NCBI GenBank assembly: GCA_020723305.1
Contig: DYJC01000009.1
Span: 124,001-188,000 of the forward strand
From: Desulfosudis oleivorans
Lineage (GTDB): Bacteria; Desulfobacterota; Desulfobacteria; Desulfobacterales; SURF-7
DNA length: 64,000 nt
Direction: 5' to 3'
Shown here: piece after piece, positions 55,908 to 64,000 of the stretch
Position numbering within the stretch: position 1 is the stretch's first letter
How the letters are laid out: each line of letters begins with the position of its first letter
Position numbers and translations under genes: made by a program
The notes under the pieces: generated by a model
What the model was told of the DNA's origin: nothing
The model's input: only the letters and a program-made list of their open reading frames with translations
The model's database searches: none

Positions 55908-56198
55908 TCACTTCACATCAATGATGTTGTTCAGGGTTCCAAAATCATTGGGAGCCAGTTTTTCATTATTCGGATCTTCAACCCATTTGTCATCTGCCAG
56001 AAATTTGTACTGGTGGACTCCATAACCAAGGGTTACTGTTTTTGACCAGACACCGTTACCCTCATTTTTCATTGGATGTTTGGATTTGTCCCAATCATTA
56101 AAATTTCCGACTACGGATACATTTTCAGCATCCGGCGCTACAAATTTGAAAGTTACTTTTTTCTGTTTCATGGTTTGTTTACCGCTGCTCTTGGACAT
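55908..56198 (-). CDS. Single-domain CBM48 glycogen-binding protein
   Basis: 96 residues, AGGAGGG before the ATG. VTFKFVAPDAENVSVVGNFN (about 15-34), DWDKSKHPMKNEGNGVWSKT and HQYKFLADDKWVEDP are the AMPK-beta/isoamylase N-terminal carbohydrate-binding fold. No catalytic domain is attached. In this group such genes sit near glycogen genes; here glgA is 254 bp upstream in the same direction. A glycogen-tethering role is inferred. Confidence 0.9.
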   Translation of the reverse strand: MSKSSGKQTMKQKKVTFKFVAPDAENVSVVGNFNDWDKSKHPMKNEGNGVWSKTVTLGYGVHQYKFLADDKWVEDPNNEKLAPNDFGTLNNIIDVK

Positions 56199-56516
56199 AC
56201 TACCCTCCTGTTAAATGATTTGTTTTCCATTCCAATTTCCCGATGGCATCTATATTTTTACGATAAAAATACGAATTCAGAAACAGCAATACCGATGCCA
56301 ATCAGGGAATGACTTAAATCAACCTTTATATCAATATGATAATAATATTATGGCCAGACTACAGCAAAAAAACTGTTAAAATTGTTTACATCCTGTAAAG
56401 ATTCTAAAAACAGTAACAACCCTTTTTATTGATAACATACGAGCCTTGAAAGAAGGCAGAGGCAGATATGTCTAAACTTACCCTGTTACTTTCAAATTAT
56501 CAATTTAAAAAACATC
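56199..56516. other. Intergenic region upstream of the CBM48 gene
   Basis: 318 bp between the lipoprotein stop and the CBM48 start. It contains a perfect palindrome TTTACA-TCC-TGTAAA (56385-56399), about 190 bp upstream of the start, as a possible operator. No gene or good promoter recognised. Confidence 0.4.
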
Positions 56517-56975
56517 TCAAGGGGATTCCTGCTTTCCGTCAGAACGATCCGACAGCCCGGCCTGAAACAGAGAAGATTCATAGCCAAAAATCTCTTCATA
56601 CTCTTCTTTTGTACCTGATCCCAATCCCATTGCACCGATATTGGCAAGAGTTAAAGGATAAGTCGGAATCAGCAGGTTTGCCATATTGTTGGTTTCTTCA
56701 TCCGGACTGACCTTCACGATCACTCCGGGAATGATCCATGCTGCGACTGGAGTGATTGCTGTATCTGCAACAATCAATACAGCGTCTGTTGCAAGACCTG
56801 TTATCAACGCAAGGGGAATAACAGGCAAAGAGGATCGTTTTGTAAACTCAGCCCCGGCATATTTGTAATACCCAAGAGTGTGGTGTCTTGCCGGGCCATG
56901 AGCACACCCTGTACACAAAGAAATGAATCCCAGTATAAGGCAAAAAAAAATGATATTTCCCTTTGGTTTCACCAT
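56517..56975 (-). CDS. YceK/YidQ-like lipoprotein
   Basis: 152 residues. A signal peptide with lipobox LCTGC (cleavage before about residue 23) predicts an outer- or inner-membrane lipoprotein. The body has PLALITGLATDAVLIVADTA and a YYKYAGAEF tract resembling the YceK/YidQ lipoprotein family, of unknown function. The C-terminal third is acidic and ends KQESP. It is the last gene of the unit with the J-like/HTH protein (9 bp gap). Confidence 0.75.
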   Translation of the reverse strand: MVKPKGNIIFFCLILGFISLCTGCAHGPARHHTLGYYKYAGAEFTKRSSLPVIPLALITGLATDAVLIVADTAITPVAAWIIPGVIVKVSPDEETNNMANLLIPTYPLTLANIGAMGLGSGTKEEYEEIFGYESSLFQAGLSDRSDGKQESP

Positions 56976-56984
56976 GGCCCATTT

Positions 56985-57635
56985 CTATTTTTGCAGAAGA
57001 GAAATGTTTATGATATAGCTGTCAGCCACTTTTTCCGGATCAAGATGAAGAATTTCAGCATATGACTTTAAAAAATTTCGAAGATAAATCAGGGATGGCA
57101 GATTTTGAAAGTCATCATTCTCGATCGCTTTCAAAATCGATATGCTGATTCGAGCAACCTCAAAGATATCCTCCAGTTTAATTCCGATTGCTTGTCTCAG
57201 GTTTTTCAAATCCTGGCCCGAGATCAGTTCTGTTTCCAAAATTTCCCTGGAAAGCTTCTGGATACTGCTCTCCCCGACTTTTTTTTTCACTTTCTTGAAA
57301 AAAGAGTTTTTATCTACTGCATTGTGGGCTAAAAAAATCGGGATAGAGTTTTTACTGTAATCCCGAAACAGATCATCAGGATCAACCTCACCATCCCGAA
57401 CAAGCTGATTATTGTACTCCGATCGTTTTTTCTCATCCATTAACGTTTGAAATGCTTCCTCAATCTTTTTGAGCAGCGTTTCTCTCTCTGCTTCGGAAAA
57501 CAAGGAATATGTACTCAAGGAATCTTCCCCGTATATGGAAAGCGCCTCCTTGTATGCATGCCTGATCTCGAAAAAAGAGGCATTGACCGGAACCTCAAGA
57601 ACTTCGTAATAATTCATTTTCTTATAGTCGTTCAT
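56985..57635 (-). CDS. J-like domain fused to a RodZ-type helix-turn-helix
   Basis: 216 residues. Residues about 8-70 look like a J domain (NYYEVLEVPVNASFFEIRHA, ERETLLKKIEEAFQTLMDEK), but the HPD needed to activate Hsp70 is absent (YGED is at that position). Residues about 140-205 are an HTH_25 RodZ-like domain (LRQAIGIKLEDIFEVARISI and YLRNFLKSYAEILHLDPEKV). No membrane segment. The end of the upstream MinD-like gene overlaps its start by 14 bp. Role unknown; cell-pole or cytoskeletal scaffolding is a guess. Confidence 0.82.
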   Translation of the reverse strand: MNDYKKMNYYEVLEVPVNASFFEIRHAYKEALSIYGEDSLSTYSLFSEAERETLLKKIEEAFQTLMDEKKRSEYNNQLVRDGEVDPDDLFRDYSKNSIPIFLAHNAVDKNSFFKKVKKKVGESSIQKLSREILETELISGQDLKNLRQAIGIKLEDIFEVARISISILKAIENDDFQNLPSLIYLRNFLKSYAEILHLDPEKVADSYIINISLLQK

Positions 57636-58551
57636 AACTGCCTAAGGTCTGCAGCGAAGAGGCTTCTCTATTTCCCTGTAACTTGATGACGATATGACTC
57701 AGGTCAACCGCACTAACGGAATATGAGTATTTGTTAACAAAAATATTTTTTGAAAAAATGGAATCATGAACTCGTTCATCATAGCACACATTTCCCAAAA
57801 ACTGAAATTCAGAATAAAAATGTTTATTGCACACCTTCTCAATTTTTTCACCCAGCTTGATTCCAGCTGTCTTTCGAAATTGATTGATGATAAATTTAAA
57901 CTTGAATTTCTGTAGTTCCTCAAGAAGGATTTTTCCCTTCTCCGGATCTTTTTCCATTACGGAATCGATCACCTGCGATGTAACCTCAAGAGCATTTGAA
58001 TTCATTTCAACATGCTGAGAATATAATTTGAAATCATTCTGGCCGAGAACCTGCTTCACCTTTCTGAAATAAAGCGCCTTAATGAATTTGAATGCATTTT
58101 CAACAGAGGTAGGCTCCGGAGTCAAGGTGATGATCCCTTCATAAGAAGACAGAAAAAAATCAAGCGTGTTATAATTCGTCCCTGCTCCCAGATCCAACAA
58201 TACATATTCATAGGGAAGTTTCACCAGAGCATTGATAACCTTATTCTTTTGAGCGGCAGATAAATTTGCAATCTCCATGGAGCAGTTCACTGAACTGATA
58301 ATGGAAAGATTATGAATGTTTGTCGGAACAACCACTTCGTTTAATTTTTTAACGGATTTATTTAAAAAAGCTTCCATCCCGATTTTAACATTGGTCATCC
58401 CCGTAAAGGTATGAAGATTTGCTCCTCCAAGATCTAAATCAACCAGTACGACCTGATTCCCCTGCCTGGCAAGTAAAACGCCTAAATTAGCTGCAATAAA
58501 GCTTTTACCAATGCCCCCCTTGCCCCCGCCTATGGGATATATGCAAGACAT
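57622..58551 (-). CDS. MinD/ParA-like ATPase
   Basis: About 309 residues from ATG at 58551 (MSCIYPIGGGKGGIG); the longer frame to 58620 is unlikely. Deviant Walker A KGGIGKSFIAANLG (about 10-23), VVLVDLDLGGANLHTF and VLLDLGAGTNYNTLDFFLSS are clear. The C-terminus lacks an obvious membrane-targeting amphipathic helix. Relatives include FlhG and other spatial regulators. It is encoded upstream of and overlapping the J-like/HTH gene, with a small zinc-type protein before it. No flagellar gene is nearby. Confidence 0.9.
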   Translation of the reverse strand: MSCIYPIGGGKGGIGKSFIAANLGVLLARQGNQVVLVDLDLGGANLHTFTGMTNVKIGMEAFLNKSVKKLNEVVVPTNIHNLSIISSVNCSMEIANLSAAQKNKVINALVKLPYEYVLLDLGAGTNYNTLDFFLSSYEGIITLTPEPTSVENAFKFIKALYFRKVKQVLGQNDFKLYSQHVEMNSNALEVTSQVIDSVMEKDPEKGKILLEELQKFKFKFIINQFRKTAGIKLGEKIEKVCNKHFYSEFQFLGNVCYDERVHDSIFSKNIFVNKYSYSVSAVDLSHIVIKLQGNREASSLQTLGSYERL

Positions 58552-58623
58552 GACAAAATACTCCGGTAACGAATAAAAGGTTAATGCCGATAAAATGATG
58601 TCGGACGCCAAAAACAACAATGA

Positions 58624-58806
58624 CTATTTTTCATGCGCATATTTTCCATACACTTTTCGGTAGGACCTGCACGCAGGACACAGATCTTCTTCCAGTCTCA
58701 CCATCTGATATAAAATACCCTTCCCTTTTTCTCTACCCCTGGTGCAGACCGGACACGATTTTTTACAAAATTCAGCCATACCAATAGTCATTTTATTGTG
58801 TTTCAT
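58624..58806 (-). CDS. Small four-cysteine (zinc-ribbon-like) protein
   Basis: 60 residues, GAGGAGA before the ATG. Cysteines in FCKKSCPVCTRGREKG (about 14-21) and DLCPACRSYRKVYGKY (about 43-46) give two CPxC pairs, as in a zinc ribbon. Rich in basic residues. Not recognised. It is 72 bp upstream of the MinD-like start codon, same direction, and heads a small unit with the J-like protein. Confidence 0.75.
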   Translation of the reverse strand: MKHNKMTIGMAEFCKKSCPVCTRGREKGKGILYQMVRLEEDLCPACRSYRKVYGKYAHEK

Positions 58807-58988
58807 TTATATTCTCCTCGCATTCTTTTCTATTATGCAATTTTAATAAAGTCAACGAATGAGTTTGTAAATATTTTGTCAAAACGCTTGTGTATTAATC
58901 AAAGATGATGTAAGGTTCTTGATCAACAATATCAAGAAGATAAGCGTGTAGTCAGATCCACGGAATCCAATTGCCCAAGGAGGATGAA

Positions 58989-59993
58989 ATGAGCAAGACC
59001 ATTTACGAAAAAATGACGGATAAAATCATGCTGACCGGATCAAAAATCATCCCCAAACTTTTTGAAATGATCACCAATGCGGAAGAGGCTGAGCTTCTTA
59101 TGGCCATGCCCGGCACGCCGGAGCAATTGGCAGAAAAAACCAATCATCCGCTTGACAAGGTTGAGTCTCTTTGTAAAACCCTTTATCATAAAGGCCTTGC
59201 CTTTAAATCATTCAAAGGGGGTGTCGTCGGATACAAAATGTGCCGAGACATGATCCAGTTTCATGACGCCACCATCCTTTGGGCGGAAGCATCCCGAGAA
59301 TACCATGACTTATGGCAGCGGTTTATGGAAGAAGAATGGCCTGGCTTTGCCCGGCTTGCCGAGCAATTTTTCCCCAAACCATTTACAAGGGTTATACCTG
59401 TGCAGGAGTCCATTGATTCCGGAAAACAGCAGGTGCTGGACACCGACAGCGTAAACAAAATCATTGAATCTGCAGATACCGTGGCTGTAACCAAATGCAC
59501 CTGTCGCGTTATTGCCCACAAATGCGATATGCCTCTTGAAGTATGCCTCCAGGTAAACAATGCTGCAAAATACTCCATTGACCGGGGGTCCGGCCGTGAA
59601 GTCACCAAGGAAGAGGCCTTGAAAATTCTTCGGGAATGTGAAGAAAAAGGCCTTGTTCACGTGACCATGAACAAGGCACATGTGGGCCACTTTATTTGCA
59701 ACTGCTGCAGCGACTGTTGCCAGGCACTCCCTTTGATCATCACAGAAGGGCTGAAAATTTGTGACCCGAGCCGATTTCAGGCAAGCATTGATCCGGATCA
59801 GTGTTCAGCCTGTGGAACCTGCCAGGATCGATGTTATTTCAGTGCTATTGAAACAAAAGACACTCCGGCCAATGGTTCGGTCATGCAGGTCATCGCGGAT
59901 AAATGCCTTGGCTGCGGGCTTTGCAAAATAACCTGTCCGGAAGAAGCCATTACTATGGTAGAAGCTAGAGCGGTTGACTTTATTCCTCAATGA
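58989..59993 (+). CDS. Fe-S protein with N-terminal winged-helix-like region and two ferredoxin motifs
   Basis: 334 residues from ATG at 58989; an in-frame TTG at 58971 would put the AAGGAGG inside the gene. Residues about 30-85 resemble a winged helix (LMAMPGTPEQLAEKTNHPLD). Cysteine clusters follow: CTCRVIAHKCDMPLEVC (about 163-179), ICNCCSDCCQAL, then ferredoxins CSACGTCQDRCYF and CLGCGLCKITCPE. The family occurs widely in deltaproteobacteria; electron donor or sensor role is inferred. 4-bp overlap with the next gene. Confidence 0.85.
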   Translation: MSKTIYEKMTDKIMLTGSKIIPKLFEMITNAEEAELLMAMPGTPEQLAEKTNHPLDKVESLCKTLYHKGLAFKSFKGGVVGYKMCRDMIQFHDATILWAEASREYHDLWQRFMEEEWPGFARLAEQFFPKPFTRVIPVQESIDSGKQQVLDTDSVNKIIESADTVAVTKCTCRVIAHKCDMPLEVCLQVNNAAKYSIDRGSGREVTKEEALKILRECEEKGLVHVTMNKAHVGHFICNCCSDCCQALPLIITEGLKICDPSRFQASIDPDQCSACGTCQDRCYFSAIETKDTPANGSVMQVIADKCLGCGLCKITCPEEAITMVEARAVDFIPQ

Positions 59994-60772
59994 TCGACTA
60001 TTCGCAACTATTTTTATGGAACGGGATCGCGTTATTCATCGGAAACCTAAGGGACAACAGCACTCACCGGCATCATGCCATCCAACTGTGCATCGCCCTT
60101 GATAAACCGTTTCTATTGATCCATGAATCCAAGTCCGGCTTATATCACACGTACATCATCGCTTCGGACACATTTCACCAGTTCCAAAGCGATGAAGGCC
60201 GGAACATTCTGCTGCTAATCGAACCTGAATCAACCGAAGGCCGCCATCTGAGCAGCATATATAATGTGAAATCACCATTAGCCTGCCTTGAATCACTTAT
60301 GGATCCTCTCCAGATGGATCAATTGACACGCTTGGCTGGTGACGGACAGTTGACCTGCGATATGGCAAAAAAAATCAGTACTCATATCCTGTCAACCCTG
60401 GGGTTTGTAAAAATTGAGCCCGTTGTTAATGATTCCCGGATTCAGAAGGCCCTGATTTTGATGCAGGAAATGGAAACCAAAAAAATTTCCACCAAGGCGC
60501 TGGCAGCGGAACTCGCCATTTCTGAAACACGCCTGATTCATCTTTTTAAAAACAATATCGGCATCCCCATACGGCCATATTTACGCTGGTTGAGACTGAT
60601 CGAAGCTGTAAAACATATAATATCCGGAATTTCTTTGACCGAGGCAGCCCATGCTTCCGGATTTGCCGATTCCGCCCATCTCAGCCGAACCTTCCGCCTG
60701 ATGTTTGGTTTTTCACCCTCCGATATCTTAAAAAATGACCGGTTTATTCAAGCCATTTCCTGTCCGTCCTGA
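59990..60772 (+). CDS. AraC family transcriptional regulator
   Basis: 260 residues, overlapping the Fe-S gene by 4 bp. C-terminal HTH: ISTKALAAELAISETRLIHL, FKNNIGIPIRPYLRWLRL and SLTEAAHASGFADSAHLSRT, FRLMFGFSPSD. The N-terminal 150 residues are the presumed ligand or partner domain with no recognised motif. It may control the unit it is part of. The next gene starts inside its last 40 bp if the TTG/ATG at 60735 is used, but the better start is 60810. Confidence 0.88.
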   Translation: MIDYSQLFLWNGIALFIGNLRDNSTHRHHAIQLCIALDKPFLLIHESKSGLYHTYIIASDTFHQFQSDEGRNILLLIEPESTEGRHLSSIYNVKSPLACLESLMDPLQMDQLTRLAGDGQLTCDMAKKISTHILSTLGFVKIEPVVNDSRIQKALILMQEMETKKISTKALAAELAISETRLIHLFKNNIGIPIRPYLRWLRLIEAVKHIISGISLTEAAHASGFADSAHLSRTFRLMFGFSPSDILKNDRFIQAISCPS

Positions 60773-60809
60773 TAAGAATAAGCAAAAACAATCAGGAGGG
60801 CATATAAAA

Positions 60810-61535
60810 ATGATGACATATCTACAGGAAACGGAAATTCTGGATTTCAATCAACCCGTATTCAACCGGCTTTTGGACAGCCGTGGCTGGAAGGGACTGG
60901 ACCCTTTCAATAAAATTCAGGCAGTATATGATTTCATTCAAAACGAAATTGCTTTTGGATATAACGAATCAGACGATATTCATGCATCCCGGATACTAGG
61001 GGACGGATATGGGCAATGTAATACCAAGACTTCGCTTTCCATGGCGCTTTTCCGAAAGCTTGAAATCCCCTGTCGGTTTCATGGCTTCATGGTGGACAAA
61101 TCCGTTCAACAAGGGGTGATCAACGGACTTTTGTATATGATGGCCCCAAGGCATATTATCCACAGTTGGACGGAAATTTATTTTCAAAACCGCTGGATAA
61201 ATCTGGAGGGGTTCATCCTGGATAAATCTTATCTTCAAAGCCTCCAGCACCGATTTCAAAGTATTAAAGGGCCGTTCTGCGGATTTGGCGTGGCAGCCAA
61301 AAACCTGCAAAATCCGCCCATAAACTGGCAAGGCGATCATACGTATATTCAAAATCAAAGCATTGTATTGGATCTTGGCCTGTATGATTCACCGGATGTT
61401 TTTTACCGGCAACATGGCGCCAATCTGAGGGGAGTACGCAGACCCATGTTCAAACATGTGGTTCGACACATCATGAATCGAAATGTCAAACGGATCCGCG
61501 AATCCGGAAAGGAAGCAGCATGCACCAAAATCTGA
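60810..61535 (+). CDS. Transglutaminase-like domain protein
   Basis: About 241 residues from ATG at 60810 with AGGAGGG at 9-bp spacing (a second ATG follows). Core FNKIQAVYDFIQNEIAFGYN, GDGYGQCNTKTSLSMALFRK (Cys nucleophile), and HIIHSWTEIYFQNRWINLEG (His, with Glu near where Asp is usual). Papain-like thiol fold used for amide-bond hydrolysis or transfer. No signal peptide, so cytoplasmic. Followed by a 16-bp overlap with the QueG-like gene. Confidence 0.85.
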   Translation: MMTYLQETEILDFNQPVFNRLLDSRGWKGLDPFNKIQAVYDFIQNEIAFGYNESDDIHASRILGDGYGQCNTKTSLSMALFRKLEIPCRFHGFMVDKSVQQGVINGLLYMMAPRHIIHSWTEIYFQNRWINLEGFILDKSYLQSLQHRFQSIKGPFCGFGVAAKNLQNPPINWQGDHTYIQNQSIVLDLGLYDSPDVFYRQHGANLRGVRRPMFKHVVRHIMNRNVKRIRESGKEAACTKI

Positions 61536-62326
61536 TGGATCAAATAAAAACACTTTTGAATCAAAAACATATTCCTTTGATGGGCGCAGCCTCGGCAGAG
61601 AGCTTGAATCACAAAGCCCCGATGGGATTCAGGCCGGCTGATTATCTTGGGGATGCAAAGAGTGTATTGATATTTGCAAAACCCCTGCCTGTTTCCGTCT
61701 TTTCAGCCCCGCCGGAGGCACACAACATGTTTTATGTAAATGCATTCAGCACCTACTACCATGCCATGGATGAGGCGGCTATTCAAATCTGCCTTCTTCT
61801 GGAAACAGCGGGATATCCTTCCCTTCCGATTCCTTCCTACAGTCCCATACGGTTTCATGAAGGAGAACCCAAAGGCCTTATCAGTTTAAAACACGCAGCA
61901 GCGGAGGCCGGGCTGGGAAAACTCGGCAAGAACACATTGCTGATTCACCCCCTTTACGGCAATGTATTGAGACTAGGAGGGATTATCACCACACTGGAAT
62001 TGCCTGTAACCGATAAACCGGATTTTTCAAAAATTTGTCCGGACGGTTGCGACAAGTGCGCAAAAAACTGCCCAGTTAAGGCCTTGGACGCCGGCAGCAT
62101 CCATAAGCTGCGGTGCATGGCTCATTGTCTGGAACATGTGCTCATGCCGCCTAAAAAACTTCTTCGTCCAATGAAATGGCTGATCGCCAGGAGTGCCCGG
62201 ATGACTCATTTTATGGAAGTAGTAACACTGAATTTCTTTGCCCATTACGGGATCGAATGTATGGCTTGTCTCAAAACCTGTCCTCATTTTCCCGGAATGA
62301 AACAAGGCCGAATTCCCTTACAATGA
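61520..62326 (+). CDS. QueG-like Fe-S protein
   Basis: 268 residues. A shortened epoxyqueuosine reductase-like fold: AKSVLIFAKPLPV, LISLKHAAAEAGLGKLGKNT and GGIITTLELPVTDKPD, then Fe-S motifs CPDGCDKCAKNCPVKALD (about 173-190) and ECMACLKTCPHFPG. True QueG is about 380 residues with HEAT repeats, missing here, so this is likely a related reductase of other role, such as corrinoid-linked electron transfer. Last gene of the overlapping unit. Confidence 0.85.
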   Translation: MHQNLMDQIKTLLNQKHIPLMGAASAESLNHKAPMGFRPADYLGDAKSVLIFAKPLPVSVFSAPPEAHNMFYVNAFSTYYHAMDEAAIQICLLLETAGYPSLPIPSYSPIRFHEGEPKGLISLKHAAAEAGLGKLGKNTLLIHPLYGNVLRLGGIITTLELPVTDKPDFSKICPDGCDKCAKNCPVKALDAGSIHKLRCMAHCLEHVLMPPKKLLRPMKWLIARSARMTHFMEVVTLNFFAHYGIECMACLKTCPHFPGMKQGRIPLQ

Positions 62327-62449
62327 AAACGCTTGTAATCTTCCGGCATGATTCCGACTTGATTTCATGTTGACAACGTATATGGTCTGCAAAGGGCGGA
62401 CACAGAAGTCTGGGTTTAGGAATCATGCCATCTTGATCGCAAAATTGAA

Positions 62450-63079
62450 TCAGATATCCAAAATTTCTCGAAGATCATTGTCCCAATACTTTTCCCCATA
62501 ACTGATTAACAGCTGCTCATCTTTCTGAATTGTCCTTGCAGCCTTGAAAAAAATAACCCAGTGCCCGAGAAAGAGCGTATGTTCGACATCCACATTGAAA
62601 TTTTCACTGTGATTGACAAACCGCATCTCATTGCCTTCCAGCCGCCCGTTGATCTCAAGTTCAGGTGCGCCCTCAATCTGGTCTAGATAATACCATGAAA
62701 AATCGGATTCATATCCCCCGTTCCCCATCTTTCTTCCCGCATTGGAGGCCGGCACCTGAACAACACCGGCATATTCCCCGATAAATGCGTCTTTTGGAAT
62801 TTCTTCTGCAGCAAAAACGCCTACGCCAAGTTTTTGATTTACCTGCTTGATATAAATGGGTGCCATGTTGTTTTTTTCGAGATCCTCTTGATAACGACGA
62901 GAAAGCTCCTGAAACAATATTTTATTTTCAATATAATACGGCGTGTTCTCCAGGTTCATTCCCAGAAGAGGCACCCACCCGATTCTTGTCCGCTCCAGAT
63001 ATTTGACATTCTGATTCTGAAAAAAACGTAAAATTTCTTCTTTTTCTCTGTAAATACACATCTCAAATTGGCTCACCAT
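62450..63079 (-). CDS. SET-domain protein
   Basis: 209 residues. An N-terminal 90-residue extension precedes the SET core: GVGVFAAEEIPKDAFIGEYA (about 97-116), EMRFVNHSENFNVDVEHTLF (RFxNHS) and a final QLLISYGEKYWD where ExxxDYG stands. The post-SET cysteines are absent. In eukaryotes SET domains methylate lysines; bacterial copies act on a few proteins, often of unknown identity. The neighbour is a PP2C phosphatase in the same direction. Confidence 0.88.
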   Translation of the reverse strand: MVSQFEMCIYREKEEILRFFQNQNVKYLERTRIGWVPLLGMNLENTPYYIENKILFQELSRRYQEDLEKNNMAPIYIKQVNQKLGVGVFAAEEIPKDAFIGEYAGVVQVPASNAGRKMGNGGYESDFSWYYLDQIEGAPELEINGRLEGNEMRFVNHSENFNVDVEHTLFLGHWVIFFKAARTIQKDEQLLISYGEKYWDNDLREILDI

Positions 63080-63137
63080 ATCAAGCTCATCAACAAAAGA
63101 AGGTTTTCAGACCTTCTGATGGAATCAGAAAAATCGA

Positions 63138-63965
63138 TTAAGTACGAACAGGTTGAAGCAGACCGCTTAATTTTAAACGGCGGTTCCATATCTCCCGGCT
63201 TTTTTGCACAGCATTTTCGATAAAACGATTTTCCAAGGATCGTCCAACCACCGCAATAGTAAAGTTATCACTACCACGGATTTGAAGACTGGCATAGGCC
63301 AGCTCATCGACAATCTGATCCGGATTGACCGTGTTGATGATTATGTTCGACAGGATTTCCGGTTCATCACGATAGGCCATTCCATCCGTACCAAGAAGAA
63401 AAACCTGATCCGAATTCCATACTCCGGTCTGGATACCGATCTCAGGATGTTCTTTTCCAATTCCAATCGCTCTGGTAACTTTATGCCGGTCCGGATGGTT
63501 TTTCGCTTCCTCTTCCGTGATAACACCCCAGTCCAATAACTTCCGGACAACGGTATGATCTCTGGTAATCTGCTGTAACTTCTTTTTCTCAAACAACCAA
63601 ACCCGTGTATCACCCACCCATGCCACTGTCCACTTTCTTTTTGAAATCAATAATACGGCAACCGTGCTGCAAGGTTGCCCGGAGCTATCAGACTCTTCCC
63701 TTCCCAGATTATGAACCGCTTCATGGGAAAGCTGAATCGCCTGCTCCAGATCTTTTCCCTGAATAATAGAATACGCGATGGTTTCAGCACAAACCCGGCT
63801 TGCCATAGCGCCTTCTGCATGGCCGCCCATGCCGTCACACAGAATCCACAGCCCAAAAGCAGGACGGGCAATATAATAATCCTCGTTGTGGGATCGGAGG
63901 AGCCCGGAATTTGTCTCCACAGCCCAAAGAATTTTATTTTGATTGTAGCAGATTTTTTTCAACAA
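63138..63965 (-). CDS. PP2C-type serine/threonine phosphatase
   Basis: 275 residues with TTG start at 63965. Motifs RSHNEDYYIARP (Asp of motif 1), ILCDGMGGHAEGAMAS (about 36-51), WVGDTRVWLFEKKKLQQITR, LGTDGMAYRDEPE and SDNFTIAVVGR are complete, so active metal-dependent phosphatase is likely. No membrane segment. The partner kinase is not in this part of the window. It lies 58 bp upstream of the SET gene and reads toward it. Confidence 0.92.
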   Translation of the reverse strand: MLKKICYNQNKILWAVETNSGLLRSHNEDYYIARPAFGLWILCDGMGGHAEGAMASRVCAETIAYSIIQGKDLEQAIQLSHEAVHNLGREESDSSGQPCSTVAVLLISKRKWTVAWVGDTRVWLFEKKKLQQITRDHTVVRKLLDWGVITEEEAKNHPDRHKVTRAIGIGKEHPEIGIQTGVWNSDQVFLLGTDGMAYRDEPEILSNIIINTVNPDQIVDELAYASLQIRGSDNFTIAVVGRSLENRFIENAVQKSREIWNRRLKLSGLLQPVRT

Positions 63966-64000
63966 CTCATTTTCATTGGGAATGCCTCAATATATCCAAC

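Noticed and set aside
63065-63074. AAATTGGCTC, like one MITE end
   Set aside because: Only 10 bp, inside the SET-domain gene start, with no second end or target duplication; chance match.
1-64000. CRISPR arrays, rRNA genes, prophage or IS transposases
   Set aside because: No regularly spaced repeats, rRNA-like sequence or transposase/integrase motifs were found on reading both strands.

Overview
The window looks like a chromosomal segment of a sulfate-reducing bacterium of the Desulfobacterota, most likely order Desulfobacterales. It carries the complete aprBA-qmoABC cluster and sat, together with the many iron-sulfur, cysteine-cluster and DUF362 proteins typical of that group. The DNA is moderately AT-rich by eye, and TTG/GTG starts are fairly frequent. 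No rRNA, CRISPR array, phage or transposase gene was found. The species is not determinable from this window.

Layout. (1) 1-8870, mostly minus strand: a surface-polysaccharide cluster. It has three FkbM-type methyltransferases (the first cut by the window edge), a GT2 glycosyltransferase, a B12-binding-type radical SAM enzyme, a Wzt/Wzm-like ABC exporter, a winged-helix regulator with its own palindrome, and a second, membrane-anchored GT2. (2) 9030-11932, plus strand: a wHTH/zinc-ribbon regulator, a nitroreductase, a DUF362 ferredoxin protein and a PilZ protein. (3) 11945-24720, minus strand: the information-processing operon rimP-nusA-infB-ylxP-rbfA-nrnA-truB-rpsO-pnp-M16 peptidase-dut-MBL hydrolase. 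(4) 24904-30401, minus strand: infC (with an AUA start)-rpmI-rplT-pheS-pheT-merR-tRNA-Gly(CCC). (5) 30609-37864: accessory genes (PilZ, deaminase, orphan HsdR-N-like protein, dGTPase, three YkgJ cysteine-cluster proteins, HDOD, a short-chain dehydrogenase with an altered active site). This stretch holds two 122-bp copies of a MITE-like element with 15-bp inverted ends and 4-bp target duplications.

(6) 38478-46119, plus strand: aprBA, a strong terminator, then qmoABC. (7) 46198-49666, minus strand: a cyclic-nucleotide-gated MscS channel, a universal stress protein, a kinase-fold protein and a GAF protein, between qmo and sat. (8) 49979-53748: sat (its own promoter region and terminator) and an AcnB-type aconitase. 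Sat activates sulfate to APS, AprBA reduces APS to sulfite, and QmoABC links menaquinol to AprBA. (9) 53905-56198: dodecin, glycogen synthase and a single-domain glycogen-binding (CBM48) protein. (10) 56517-58806, minus strand: a lipoprotein, a J-like/RodZ-HTH fusion, a MinD-like ATPase and a small four-cysteine protein. (11) 58989-62326, plus strand: an Fe-S protein, an AraC regulator, a transglutaminase-like protein and a QueG-like Fe-S protein, in overlapping order. (12) 62450-63965, minus strand: a bacterial SET-domain protein and a PP2C phosphatase.

Most of the window is ordinary core gene content. The best candidates for undescribed biology are the MITE family, the J-like/HTH + MinD-like + zinc-protein module at 57-58.8 kb, the four-gene sensory block between qmo and sat, and the overlapping Fe-S/AraC/transglutaminase/QueG-like unit. 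Functions for these are inferences from domains and gene order only.
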